Shown in pieces: positions 12,401 to 23,335 of a DNA stretch of 64,000 nt. The notes below the pieces were generated by a model. The model was given only the letters and a program-made list of their open reading frames with translations, was not told the DNA's origin and did not search any database. Source of the stretch: Hydra vulgaris. Its lineage: Eukaryota > Cnidaria > Hydrozoa > Anthoathecata > Hydridae. The translations under genes were made by a program, and so were the position numbers. Each line of letters opens with the position of its first letter. The first letter of the stretch is position 1. The stretch is taken from contig NC_088921.1 in the NCBI RefSeq assembly GCF_038396675.1, positions 15,983,001-16,047,000 of the forward strand, read 5' to 3'.

Positions 12401-13190
12401 ATGATGGTTTTTTGTGTTTTATAGTTTTTGGTACTTTATTCATTTTCAAATTAGATTGAAGAACTCTACTCAAAGCATAGATAGTACTTAGAACACTGTT
12501 TAATAGCCCAACCAATTGCCTCATTACTACTAATAAACCTTAAGCCGTAACAAAGGGCTCCAAATGTGGCTTCCGCAATGCACACCAAAAGTACAAATAG
12601 GGACACCATCCATGCGCAACATGGCACTGTTAAATACTTTGATATTTTTCAGCTGTTGATGGAATCAGCCTCTCTGAGAGCTACCACAGAGTTCGGGAAA
12701 CCTGACTACCAGCCGGCCTCAGAACCATATAACTGAGTTTTAGAGCTGTACCCTCATTAGGAGATAACAGAATGAGTTGCCTTGTCATAAAAACAGAGAC
12801 ACAAGTAAAACCCATGCATTGAGTCAAGAAGATCCAGCATTCAACATCCTAAACTGGAAACAATGTATTAAAATACATCTGCGCCAGCCTAATAGATGAA
12901 GAAGGGGTGCGAGGCTGGTCAACAGATAGAATCTGTTTACCCCTTAAGTCTTTGCCTAGGAGGCCTTCTACAAGACAGTAGCTGAGTTCATTTAACATCT
13001 GCCCAAGATGAGTATTTTTATCGAGACACCATCTCTAGCCTTTACTCAACCAAGAGCCCCAAGGCAGGGGGTGTTTTAAATCGGAGTTGGCATCTCCTAG
13101 CCTTTGCCTAAAAAGGCGTATCCAACAAGGCAGCAGGACATGAAGCAGATTGTACTAGGTTACATGTTACCAGTAGCAGGAAAACCTGAT
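9470..13190 (-). mobile_element. Non-LTR retrotransposon (Jockey/CR1-like), nearly full length
   Basis: From the 3' end (minus strand): an ATATAT tail at 9472-9485, a 3' UTR, the reverse-transcriptase ORF, the endonuclease part, and a G+C-richer leader of about 650 bases (12540-13190) without a clear ORF. Family knowledge: an AP-type endonuclease and reverse transcriptase in one ORF plus a microsatellite-like 3' tail fit the Jockey/CR1 group. The leader and tail mean that little is lost from either end. Target duplications were not resolved in the A+T-rich flanks. The same family recurs degraded at 40950-41930 and 62955-63240. Confidence 0.85.
9541..12524 (-). pseudogene. LINE ORF2: AP endonuclease plus reverse transcriptase, three lesions
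   Basis: The polyprotein would cleave target DNA and rever­se-transcribe the element RNA at the nick. Endonuclease (12524-11304): catalytic blocks SFTNIRGLRSNF, ALCETNLSS, VVVGDFNAHHSEW and GSSDHSLISL are all present. Reverse transcriptase (about 11330-10001): YRPISLLPIISK, KAFDKVWHAGLLHKL, SGVPQDSILGPILF (Asp in place of the usual Gly) and the active-site FADDTTIYS. The C-terminal part ends with RTSALWNSLPSSCF and FKSSVNRYLAL. Breaks: a frameshift near 11330 (the frame continues as EISSQKLGSRDFWRIF), a frameshift near 10825 where one T seems lost from a T run (IISKV then FESLINKHL), and an in-frame TAA near 9930 (before DKVQNRIVNIVG). The start Met at 12524 is the first in frame after the leader. 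With so few lesions the copy is fairly young but inactive. Confidence 0.9.
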
Positions 13191-13439
13191 CTGACTAAAA
13201 TATGAAAGTAGAAAAAAATAAATATTGCCTGCAAAAATGTAAAGATTTAAACATGTAGTGAAGGATATAAGAAAATCTTCGAACAATAATAAAAGACGAA
13301 AATTGTGCATGCGAAAATTAAAACAAAGCTGAGTAATGAATTTAAGATAATACAGCATAAAAGTTTTTTGATAATGGAAATAATATGAAAATCAGCGGAT
13401 AAACAACATATTAAAGAATATTGTAATAAGATTAACTAA
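13191..13439. other. No gene seen
   Basis: A+T-rich spacer between the LINE leader and the following direct repeat. Confidence 0.5.
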
Positions 13440-14800
13440 ATACTAAAATAAGAGCAGATAAATTTTAACCAAATAAGTGGTTAAAAGATCATTTTTGGGT
13501 GATATTACAATAATATGTTGTGATATAATAACAATGTTCGAAGCGGAAAAAAATATAGTTTAGAAGTAAAGCTTTCTCTACGGTCCGAATTAAAAGTAAC
13601 TTTGAAACAATATCTAAATTGAAATTTCAAAAAAGTAAAGCTTTCTCTAAGGTCCGAATTTAACGTAATTTTGAGACGATAACGAAAAAAACAACATAAA
13701 AAAAAGACGTCCATAAACAAAACACGTCGAAAGCGGCTGGTTAAAAACAATCGCTATTATATATATATAAATAAATATATATAAGTTACAATACAAATTT
13801 ATATGTATATGAACCCAAAATTCAAAACTCAATCACACATGATAACCTCATATACATGACATACAAATCTATATCTACATTACAATCATATACTATCTAT
13901 TAAAAGAAAATATTATCTAAATAAGAATGAGTTCAAACAAAGATAGTTTATCTAATAAAATAACAAAAAGCATGCAAACGATGTAAACAGGCTGCATGTG
14001 CATAAGGGTGTATAGGTGTTATGTGTAAATCCGTGCTGTTTATGTCGTTTAATAGAGTCTTGTGTTGTTAGTAACAAACGTAAAAGATTTATCTCTTAAC
14101 TACATTAAACCAGCCCAGTCATACTCCAGAAAATCATGATGGATTAAACACCTATGCATGGATTTATAACTAACTTATGGCTAAAAAACCAGCCCATGCG
14201 TCTTCCAGAGACAAACAACTTCTTTCGCGGTGAAAGTAATTGTGATTTGGAAAATAGTCGTGCTCGATGACCGTAACACTAACCCTTACGGGCTAAGCCC
14301 AATATTATTTATAAACTTATAATTGATATATATATGTTTTTTTCTACTTTCAAATATTTGATTTTTAGTTATGATATTAAGTTGCGTTTGGGTATGGTTG
14401 GGTTTTGGCTATTTAGAGTGAATCCTTTTATGCTGCAGTATGGAATAATTATAAGCTTATGAAATAACAGACAAATCTGCATTTAGTTTATGGAAGTAAG
14501 ACCAGATAAATTCAAGCCAAATGAGTGTTTAAAAAATTATTTTGGGTGATAAACCAATAACATTGGTTGTGATATAAAAACGATGTGCAAAGCGGGAAAA
14601 ACATTGTTAAGAAGTAAAGTCTTCTCTTTGGTCCGAATTTAAGGTAACTTTGAGACCATATCGAAGTTTCCGAAAAAGTAAAGTTTTCTCAACGGTCCGA
14701 ATTAAACGTAGTTTTGAGACCATAAATATTTATATGCATATGGAAAAACAGACAAATCTGCATTTAACATTCCAACCACATACTATATATATTTAATTGT
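13440..14800. repeat. Diverged direct repeat, copies at 13440-13905 and 14500-14800
   Basis: Both copies contain AAGTAAAG..TTCTCT..GGTCCGAATT twice, then a GAGAC..ATA motif, and both end with an ACAAATCT..ATACTAT stretch. The second copy lacks about 150 bases found in the first. The short motif GGTCCGAATT occurs four times in all, so each copy is itself an internal tandem duplication. The G+C-richer piece between the copies (13970-14300) holds a GGGCTAAGCCC palindrome but no recognised gene. Confidence 0.65.
14385..14445. repeat. Inverted repeat partner of 8985-9045
   Basis: Reverse complement of the block at 8985-9045; see that entry. Confidence 0.6.
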
Positions 14801-14809
14801 AATGTTTAA

Positions 14810-15040
14810 AAACTAATAAATAGTAAAATTTTTTACAACTTTATTCAAAATGAATAATATTTTTATAAAGTGTTTGTTAAAATCACTACAATTTTATATT
14901 AATAAATAGTAAATTACAAAGTAATATAATAAGGATTAAAAAAGCCTAAAAGTGCCTAAAATAAATAGAAAATAATAGTTTTGCTTGATAGAATAATTAT
15001 AAACAAATGCAACTAGAAAAATAGTTAGAAAACACAATTA
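14810..15040. repeat. Near-identical 230-bp direct repeat, right copy
   Basis: Close match to 6491-6720; see that entry. Confidence 0.8.
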
Positions 15041-15148
15041 ATTACTTGTTCACTAATAATTAGAAAGTGGTTTATAAAATCATAGTTATTTTTCAGAAAA
15101 AATTTTAAAAACTTATAACAAAATAATAACTAAAATCTGATAAAAAAG

Positions 15149-15341
15149 TAAACACACACAATTTAAGTCAACCAGCACAAAAAAAACTAAACACACACAA
15201 TTTAAGCCCAACAGAAGAAATAAACTAAACACAAATGATTGAAGTACACCAGCAGAAAAAAAACTAAACACACACAACTTAAGTCCATTAGCAGAAAAAA
15301 AATAAGCACACAAAATATAAGTCCACCAGCAGAAAAAAAGG
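15149..15341. repeat. 38-39-bp minisatellite, five copies
   Basis: Five units built on TAAACACACACAATTTAAGT, then CCACCAGCAGAAAAAAA, with period 38 or 39. The minus strand reads openly through the array as a repetitive Phe/Cys/Leu-rich peptide. The non-multiple-of-three period and lack of a start context argue against a gene. Confidence 0.8.
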
Positions 15342-16003
15342 CCAAAAAAACTTGATTATTATTCCATTTTCCTTATATCATCCAATTGCAATATTATAAC
15401 AATTCAAAATAAAATTTAATAATTTTACAACTAAAATTATAAAGTAATTTAATAAAGATAAAAAAACCTAAATATGGTAAAATAAGGTCCTTCAGCCAAC
15501 AAATTACTAAGTAATTTATAATAGTAAAACTCAATTTTGGAAAACTTTATGCAAATATTATTTAATTTTAAAACAAAACCAGGCTTCCTATATATTGAAC
15601 ATGACATTAACTATATGAAAATGACACAAAAAAGTATTTTGGCAAAAAATAATTTAGTCATTTGCCATACATACATAATCACTTAACACATATACAATGA
15701 GGGAGAAAGAAAAGGAAGGAAAAAACTTTTGAATATTTGTTTATGCACAGAGTTTTATAAAAAAATTCTAGTCCATAGTAAAAAAAAGTCCTAGACCCCA
15801 GAAATGTTGGGTACAACAACATAAAAAAAAAAGTTTAAGGTAATCCTTAATTTAATAAAACATTTTGATAAAACACAAATTTCATCAAAGCATGTTTTGA
15901 AGTTTTGAAGTGGTGATTGTGTAAAAACTAGACTCTATGCAATGTTTTTTAATTTTAAAATTACAAACATGCTCAAACTTAAGAAACAAGTTCACAGTCT
16001 GAA
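15342..16003. other. No gene seen
   Basis: A+T-rich sequence up to the hAT terminus; nothing recognisable. Confidence 0.5.
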
Positions 16004-18426
16004 TCAGGGTTTCTACCAGATAAAAAAATTAAAATTCCAGGACATTCTACAACAATTTTTTTCTTTTTCTAGAACATAAGCTTCATTATTTCCAGACTCT
16101 CCCAGGACTTACAAAAAAGTTATCAACTCCAGGACTTTCAAGGACTTTTATATCTATATTTTAGATAGACCTAAGACTATAGCTTTTAATATTGAAACCT
16201 TGAAATGATTTTTGATTTGAGTCTACTACTTCTAAAAACTTATAATATTGATTTTCCGCTAGTTCGGCAGACTTTGGAGACAAACAGCCATATTTAACTA
16301 ACTTTTGCAACAGAATTGAAAAATTATTGATACAAGTATTCTTTTTATTCAGGATTGAAAAGAAAATTGGAATAATATATACTGCAGTGTGTATTATGAC
16401 AAACTTCAAAGGGGACTTCTTAAGGAGATGTATCAACAGACCAGTTAAATACTGGCCTCTTTTTTTAAGTATAGCAACTCTTTGGTCACTGTAACTTAAA
16501 TTAGCTTCATCAATTTTTAACCAAGCAGCAAAACCAATATCAACTTCATTTATGGGCTTTCTAATATTTTATCCATTGAATTTATTTGAAGCTGCATATG
16601 TAGATTGCTATACTTATTTAAAACATCTTTAAAAATGATTCTCCTGAGAAAGTTGTTAACTACTTCACCAAGTATAATAGCCATAAAAGGTACCATAGGT
16701 TTGTCTGTTTGAAAGCAATTCAAAGAAATAACTTTTCAGAAACCATCATCAAAAATTTAAGTTTAGCTGACAAAACAGCTTCGTAAATCATGGCTTTTTG
16801 TCTATGCCAGCTTTCAATTTTTGAATCATGCCAGCTTTCGATTTTTGAATCATGTTGTTTACTTTTCTTAAGACTACTGAAATAAATTATAAACTTTTTG
16901 TATCCATAGTAGTTTTGTAAGTAGTAATTCAGACTTTTAAGCACATTTTTAATTTTTACACCACCTATGTAGAATGTGCCACATTGCTTTTAATAGATTA
17001 TTTAGCTCCAAGCCACTAACTTTTGCCCCTGTTTTAAAACTGCCATGAATCATATGAAGACCATAGGTTCTAATAACTATAAAAGGACCAAGTTCATTCC
17101 TTTCTTTCCCCCCTCCCCCCTCTTCCCCTAAATTACACAGAAAAAACAAATTTACATTTGGCCCATTTGACAACACTTTTAGAACCTTTGACTTATCTAT
17201 ATCAGAAGTACAGTTCAGGAATGTTTGCATAACATCATCTGCTGTCAAGTGCCCCATGAATTCTGATTTAAGATAATGAGTTTTAACCATACTCATATTG
17301 TCATCCCGAAATCTAACTAAAAAGTCTATTTGACCCTTCTGAAAAAGTTGGTTCATGGGTTCGTCAAATGATACAGCATAATAAGGTGTATTAAATAGGG
17401 AAGTTCGCAACTCATTTTGAAAAAAGGGAGCTAATCGAAATGTTGCAATATAACTGCCCTTGGTGGGTTTACATTAAAACAACTTAGCTGTGATACTATC
17501 GGGAAACATTTTACTAAATAATTTTAATTAAATAAACCAGAATCAGTTAAAGAATTCATTAAATATTTAGAATGCACAATATTAACGAACTTCAGCTTCA
17601 AGTGTATATGTATTTATTATCATTTTATCAGTTGTTTTTTGGGGTTCTGCTTTATTTAAGCATTCTGACATACACTCATTAACTTGAACAATGTTAGGAG
17701 CAGTTGGCATCAATGACTTGATATTGTTAGCAGAAGGAGATCTAAGTGCTTTTTACCGTGTGAAGTTATAGCAGCTTTTCAATAGCAGTATCAATATCTT
17801 AGCAATATTAGCAATATCAATATCTTTTGGAAATCACAACAGTTTCTGTTTTTTTACGTAACCAATTTCAATATTGTTCCTCAAAAAACCATTTTACTTA
17901 AAAAACACATTTATTTTCAGGCATTTTCTAATTATTTAATCTGAAAACAAAACAAAAAAAAACCTAAAACATTGTAGGAGCCAAAAAGACTTTAGAATCT
18001 CTAATATTTCAAACTTTTAAAAATTATTCAAAACAATACAGCAATGCAATAATTAAACACTAATTGAAAATATATATATCAAAAGTCTATATATTTATGA
18101 TTTATGGAAACCACTATGATGATATCTTTCAAATAATATTTTTAAACAATTTAACAATGCCTTATAATAGAAGTGTAAGTTTTTTTACCAATCTTTAAAG
18201 TACAAATTTCTAAAAGAATTTAAGAATCAAATTTTCTATTAAAATTATAGATTAGAGCAATTATATTATTATAATTTACTATTGTAGTTTTTTTGTTGTT
18301 GTTTTGTTTTTCTTTAAAAACAAACAACAAAATATGAAATATTATCCCATTTTCCAGAACTATTCTAGGATTTTACAGAATAACTAAAAAAATCCAGGAC
18401 TTTCCAGGACTGGTGGGAACCTTAAT
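16004..18426 (-). mobile_element. hAT-type DNA transposon, degenerate
   Basis: The left end reads CAGGGTTTCTACCAG. The right end, in reverse complement, reads TAAGGTTCCCACCAGTCC, and the two pair as imperfect terminal inverted repeats with the hAT-like CAGGG start. The motif TCCAGGACTTT is repeated near both ends (16055-16150 and 18385-18412) like hAT subterminal transposase sites. The transposase pseudogene runs leftward from the right end. An 8-bp target duplication could not be seen with confidence. Confidence 0.65.
16150..17600 (-). pseudogene. hAT-related transposase pseudogene
   Basis: Segments of one protein are read in order down the minus strand. An N-terminal part around 17590-17420 includes FPDSITAKLF. 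The piece 17410-16949 contains YYAVSFDEPMNQLFQ, VKTHYLKSEFMGHLTADDVM, KVLSNGPNVNLFFL and YGLHMIHGSFKTGAKVSGLE. Later come AKLKFLMMVSE and TDKPMVPFM (about 16770-16690), and finally KSPLKFVI and LVKYGCLSPKSAELAENQYY (16436-16161). From memory this order matches a hAT-like family widespread in fish and cnidarian genomes. A purine-rich expansion codes for GEEGGGGKERN, and a 24-bp direct duplication sits near 16800-16855. Stops and frame changes break it in at least five places. The C-terminal dimerisation part was not recognised. Confidence 0.75.
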
Positions 18427-18757
18427 CTACTTAAAGTGGTTAAAATATTTTAATATTTGCAAGAAAATTATAAAATAGTGTTTAAACATGAAAGATTGTT
18501 TTTTTTTAAACATATTATCTAATGTGTTCAAATCACGAACTAATGTATAACAGATTAACAAATTTATATGTACAATTTTATACTAATGCAACCCTCCCCT
18601 CCCATTACCATAGTGACTCAAAGGATTTGGTCAAGGGAGGTGGGGAAGGTGGAGGTCGGTTCAAGAAAAAATGTTTTTTCAAGATTAAATTTTTTGCGTT
18701 AATTTGAGCCCTGCACTTAATTTGAATCTTGTATGTATGTGTGTGAGTGCGTGTGTG

Positions 18758-18834
<77 letters not shown>

Positions 18835-18856
18835 GTATATGTATATATATCTATAC

Positions 18857-18907
<51 letters not shown>

Positions 18908-19007
18908 GGTTATATTAAAATGAAATCGATAGCGATTTGCAAAATCTGGAAAAATATCTGGTCTTCAAAATTTTAGTTTACGAAAATGCGTGTACATTGT
19001 TTTCATG
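18427..19007. other. AT microsatellite 18757-18905, otherwise nothing seen
   Basis: A GTGTGT-rich lead-in at 18730-18756 passes into two AT arrays split by GTATAT variants. A short G-rich tract (GGGAGGTGGGGAAGGTGGAGG-like) lies near 18640. YIYIYI open frames are artefacts. Confidence 0.7.
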
Positions 19008-19903
19008 TTAGCAACCAGACAATCTCTAATGGACTTATTATAAAAGGACAAAAATAGACTTCGACAAAGCACTAATTGCAACAATTTTAATTGCAACTAT
19101 CAAAAATGAATTGTCTATAAAAAATGTTTGTCTTTCTAGACAATCATTTTAAAAACGGACACTAAATGAACAATCTCGATTTTTTAATGAGGTATAGAAG
19201 ATCTATTTAATATATAATTTGGACTTATAACGAGTAATTAAATTTTCACTGCAGCATCGTTTCAAAAACTGAAAACGAGCACAAAATTAAAAATACAATT
19301 TTTCTAACAGAAGTTCATTTTTTAATTTTTTGTCCAGCGTGTGCTGTTGATTAAAAAGTTAATGTCTATTTAAAAACCTCAAAATGGACTATTTTGTGCT
19401 CAATTGAAGTTCATTAATTACTCAGTTCAGTTGTTTTTCAATTCTCAGTGAATGTGCGTGAAAATTTATTTTTGAAATGCCCTTTGTTTGGGATTACATC
19501 AAAAAAGTTGAAGGTAAGTTTATCATTTAAAAAATTTTCCTTAGTCACTAAAATCTTTATCACCTTCAATAAAATTATTTTAAAAATATGTGATCAAGGA
19601 GTTTTTTTGTTTCTAAGGGGTTTTTTGGGTAATTTAGATTTTATTGGCAAAAATCAATATTTCTGGTTTTATGAAATCAAGTAAATTTAGACAAAATCAT
19701 AGACACCAAATAGACAAAAAATTATGCTTTGTAGACTTATGAAGTGAAAATTATTTTTTAACTGAGCAATCTTAGGACACCATCAAAAATTTGATAGACA
19801 CAACAAGGACAAAAAATTAAACATTTGTTGTGTCCATTACAACATACAGAATTGTCTATGTCTGTGTTGTAAGTCTATCCATAGACTAGTCTGGTTACTA
19901 TTT
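19008..19903. mobile_element. 0.9-kb non-autonomous inverted-repeat element
   Basis: The left end TTAGCAACCAGACAATCTCT and the reverse complement of the right end (TAGTAACCAGACTAGTCTAT) match. Variants of GTCTAT..AAAA..GGACA recur many times inside on both strands, as in elements with many subterminal binding sites. No transposase frame is recognised; the frame at 19448-19684 has no family. Superfamily not assigned. Confidence 0.55.
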
Positions 19904-20089
19904 CAAGTAGCAAACTATTAAAAACTTGTTAGCAAAAAAGCCAAAGATTTTGTAAAGAACTTTTTTTAAACTTAAACTTTATTTAAGCTCCTTAAATTTT
20001 AAATATTATTTGTATATCTATTTATTTATTTAAATGCTGCGGTTAGCAAATGCTCACTGAGTGGAAATCCACTTTAGCAGCATGTTTAA

Positions 20090-20600
20090 AAACTACAATT
20101 TGAAATTTTAATTCACGTAATAAAGTTCATCAAGACTTTTTTTAAAGTTTAACACTGACTTGTTAAGTTTGATATCAATCGACAAATTGTTTCAAATTGG
20201 AATAACACGATTGGAAAAAAAAATTCTTTTAACTCGAGTGTCTGCAGATCTCAGAAATATATCTATCATTGTGGATATAGTCACGAACACTTCCAGCTGG
20301 TCCTGCTGGTTGACAAAAGTTCCTTAGGAAAGTTAGTGTATTTAGCTGATAAAAATTATTAAAACATTAAAAAAAGTTAATTAAATAGCTTCTTTCTCTT
20401 TTCATAGATAAGTTTGTTATATTAAGTCAACTTAATCTTTCCTCATAAAGAAGCTCTGAATATCCTAAAATTAGTCTTTGTTGCCAAGTATTGTACTCCT
20501 TCAATAAGATTAACGACTTTTGAAAAAAATGGATTCCAAATAGAAAACGCATATTCTACCTAAAATTCTATTTGCTATAGAAACACATGCAGATATATGA
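20090..20600 (-). pseudogene. LINE reverse-transcriptase C-terminal remnant (second LINE family)
   Basis: Minus-strand fragments read, in order, WNPFFSKVVNLIEGVQYLAT, a KREK/FN segment, PAGPAGSVRDYIHNDRYIS, and FFSNRVIPIWNNL, then IDIKLNKSVLNFKKSLDEL. This is the order of the conserved tail after the reverse transcriptase in many CR1/RTE-like LINEs (VWxP..L..VQRRAT, then FFSxRVxxxWNxLP, then FKxxLD). The pieces lie in different frames with stops, so it is an old 5'-truncated copy. Confidence 0.65.
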
Positions 20601-20669
20601 TGACCATCTTAAATATACTTTTTACAACTGTTTTATATGGTTTTAACATATGTTTTATAATCTTTTCAG

Positions 20670-20782
20670 CTCATTACGCTGGGTGAATAAAAGAAAAGCA
20701 ACTGCTTTTACTCAGTGCTTTTGGACTACTTGGTCACCTTTATGTGAATACATTTATCAATTTTGCTCAAATACGTATTCAG
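20670..20782 (+). CDS. Candidate isolated exon, possibly thrombospondin-type-1-like
   Basis: A TTTTCAG acceptor (20663-20669) and a GTAAGG donor at 20783 bound a 113-base segment, open in one frame only (phase 1 on both sides). It codes for SLRWVNKRKATAFTQ then CFWTTWSPLCEYIYQFC. The WTTWSP block recalls the WSxWSPC core of thrombospondin type-1 repeats, with Cys residues nearby, but the match is short. No partner exon is recognised on the plus strand nearby. It may be a real host exon, an exon of a mobile element or chance. Confidence 0.25.
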
Positions 20783-21300
20783 GTAAGGCATAATAATTAC
20801 TTCAAAAATGTTAAGGTATAATTTTTACGAATAATCAATTTTTAAGCTTCACTCTTCGAAAAATTTAGAACAGTTTAAAAAAATTAGAGACTACTCAGTT
20901 AAAAGTAAATTTAAAAGGATGAAAAGGGAAAATATATTCCGGATATTTTACCTACACAATTTTCTGCAATTTTAAAATAAGACTTGGATGATCTATGGAT
21001 ATAATTCAAGTCATATTTTAACATAACAATTTTGTTCTGATTTGCACATTTAATGTTCGAACGTTGAAAAATAAATGGTTCACTATCTTTAATGAAGCTA
21101 ACATTTTAGTTTAACTAGGAAGCCAAGAAAAATAAAAGTATACAAAAATATTAATAAATTTATATTTCATTAGAGAAAATAAATAAGAATTGAATTGTTA
21201 TCAGTAATTTAATTACTAATAACCCGTATTAGAGGTTGCCTACTGCTAGTAGCATATGAATGCATGACAAACTTAAATATAATATTACAATTAAACTTAC

Positions 21301-21538
21301 TAGGTAAATGTATTGCCAAATCATTTCTTCCAATTATGCCAAGTGCCTCAAAAAATGCATCATAGTTATCAACCCCTAGAAACATACGATGTTCTATAGC
21401 TTTAAAAAATTGGTTGGTTTTTTATTCTTTTCGAGAATACCATCACCAATATGATGTGAATAATAATATTTATGATCTTCAAAATTTTTTTCTGACAATT
21501 TATCTCCAATTTTTACAAAAATTTCTTTATCAACCATT
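21301..21538 (-). CDS. Death-effector-domain-like exon with one apparent frameshift
   Basis: The start ATG at 21538 follows a TATTAG acceptor, and the exon ends at a consensus A|GTAAGT donor at 21301/21300. The product begins MVDKEIFVKIGDKLSEKNF, continues YYYSHHIGDGILEKNKKP and, after a one-base shift in the T run near 21410, FKAIEHRMFLGVDNYDAFFE and ALGIIGRNDLAIHLP. Helix spacing and the ALxxIGRNDL motif near the end resemble the six-helix Death-effector domain of FADD and initiator caspases, including the basic residue in the closing R-x-DL. Family knowledge: DED proteins act in apoptotic signalling and occur in cnidarians. Later exons (caspase or death domain) would be expected further left but were not found before the Tc1 and repeat material. 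The shift may be a real lesion (pseudogene) or a sequence error. Confidence 0.45.
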
Positions 21539-21926
21539 AAAAATACTAATATAGAATCAGGGATGCGGAGTCTCAAAAAGAACTCCAGATTTCAAAGTCA
21601 CAAAAAGATTACTTTATCCTAGTTTTTGGTATTCAAGAGTAAAATATAAATAAGTTTATGGACTACTGATAGGAAAAAAATTACTATAAATAGGAAAAAA
21701 ATTTAGGTCAGAGGAACAATCATTTTTTGAACCTAGAGTCTTTAGGTATAATGGCAGCAAGGACTCCAGGACTCCAAAAACAATATGTTTCAAGTCATTA
21801 AATCTCATGATTTTTTTCTTATAGCAGACCATAAGTCTGCTTATTATTATAAATAATTGTTTATTAAAATTTAATATTAAATATATTGTTTATTAAAATG
21901 ATAATAGTGCAATATAACATATAATA

Positions 21927-22679
21927 CAGGGTGCAGGGATTGATCGGCACTATTGATTTTTTTGGAATCTCAAAATTAATATATATGTATCAAGAATAAT
22001 TCCTGGAAGCTATTTTAAAAATGGCAGACACAAGCTCATTTCGATAACAGATCATGGACTTTCCAACAGGACTCAGCACTATCAACACAAAGCTCAAGTG
22101 AACTTTGATTGATTAAGTGCAAATGTTGCATTATCTATTTTGATTAAACAATGGCTGTCAAATTCACCTGATACAATTCCATGGATTTCTCTATTAGGGT
22201 ATTCTAGAAGACGATGTATGTTCTAAAAAATTTAAAAGCTTAGACTCATTGAAAACAGTCCTTTGTCGGGAATGGGCTAAAATACCTTAAACTGTCCAGC
22301 ATGTTATTCATTTATTATAAGACTTGGTGAAATAATTAAAGCTAAAGGGGAACATATCAAAAATTAAATTTTATTTTTAAATTCCCATTTTTTAATAAAG
22401 TTTTGCTTAGGAAATAAATAAATATTATTTTGTCAAATTCACCTGATACAATTCCATGGATTTCTTTATTTGTGGATTTATAGAAGACGATGTATGTTCT
22501 AAAAAATGTAAAAGCTTGGACTCGTTGAATTAAAGCTAAAGGGGAACATATCAAAAAATTAAATTTTATTTTTTAATTTTGACCTTTAAACAATGTTTTG
22601 CTTAGGAATTTAATAAATATTTTTTTAATAAAAATTTGAGAGCGTGTTTATTTAGTTATACTTTATTTGCTGCATCCTG
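21927..22679 (+). mobile_element. Tc1-like element, degenerate, flanked by TA
   Basis: Terminal inverted repeats CAGGGTGCAG and (reverse complement) CAGGATGCAG lie just inside TA dinucleotides at 21925-21926 and 22680-22681. Between them is the decayed C-terminal half of a Tc1-type transposase: around 22160-22350 the frames give WLSNSPDTIPWISLLGYSRR, matching the family's WPSQSPDLNPIE-like block followed by a basic motif, then SLKTVLCREWAKIP and IIKAKGEHIK. The catalytic Glu region reads Pro-Trp-Ile. The end of the transposase is duplicated in tandem (22158-22380 and 22432-22580). Confidence 0.8.
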
Positions 22680-23210
22680 TACAATATGTTATTTAATATA
22701 AAATTATTTATAAAATATTTACAATGTAAAAATTTTATTGCATTGCAAATATCAACTAAAACAAAATTGTTTTGTTGAAATTTTATTGCAAATCAGTTAT
22801 AAAATAATTTGTAACAAAAAATATGGTGCTTATAAATAAAATCAGATGTTTAGAAGTCAAAAAACATAATAGTTAGCTGCAGAGCTGCAGTGATTTAGGA
22901 GCAACCTAATTATATAAATAAAATAAAATTAATTTTATGAATAAAATCAAATTTATAATATAAATAAAAGCAAAAATAAAATCAACCTTATTATATAAAT
23001 AAAAGAAATCAGATATTAAGAAGTCAAACAAACATAATAGTTAGCTGCAAAGCTGCAGTGATTAAGGAGCTTATTATAATACCAAAGAGTTGCGGCATTG
23101 GAAAGGTTGGGAATTGCTATAGTAAAGTTTAATAAATAATTTTGTAATATACAAAAAGTAAAGACTTGTTCTATATCATATAATAAACAAAACTTAATAC
23201 AAAAATATAC
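22680..23210. repeat. Direct repeat pair, otherwise no gene
   Basis: Bases 22835-22900 and 23005-23072 share GAAGTCAAA, CATAATAGTTAGCTGCA and GAGCTGCAGTGATT, about 170 bases apart, with ATAAATAAAA simple sequence between. Confidence 0.6.
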
Positions 23211-23302
23211 TTGGTAATGTATATTTCACCACTTCTATGGCTACGTTTATTAGTATTATATTCATCACCCGAAGTATTGCAATCGAAAGTTGTTTTAGAC
23301 AT
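23211..23302 (-). CDS. Start of a second ORF in the same exon
   Basis: ATG at 23302, 33 bases after the preceding stop. It reads MSKTTFDCNTSGDEYNTN, then KRSHRSGEIYITK, up to a GTATAT donor at 23210. The polar, Ser/Asn/Arg-rich start could be the N-terminus of a longer spliced product. The next exon was not identified. The preceding 81-codon frame may be an upstream ORF, or the two may form a dicistronic unit. Confidence 0.25.
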
Positions 23303-23335
23303 AGCTCGACTATTCTTCTATTATAAAGTATAGCA

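Noticed and set aside
15113..15313. Repetitive Phe/Cys/Leu-rich ORF
   Set aside because: Mirror of the 38-39-bp minisatellite; period not a multiple of three and units frame-shift.
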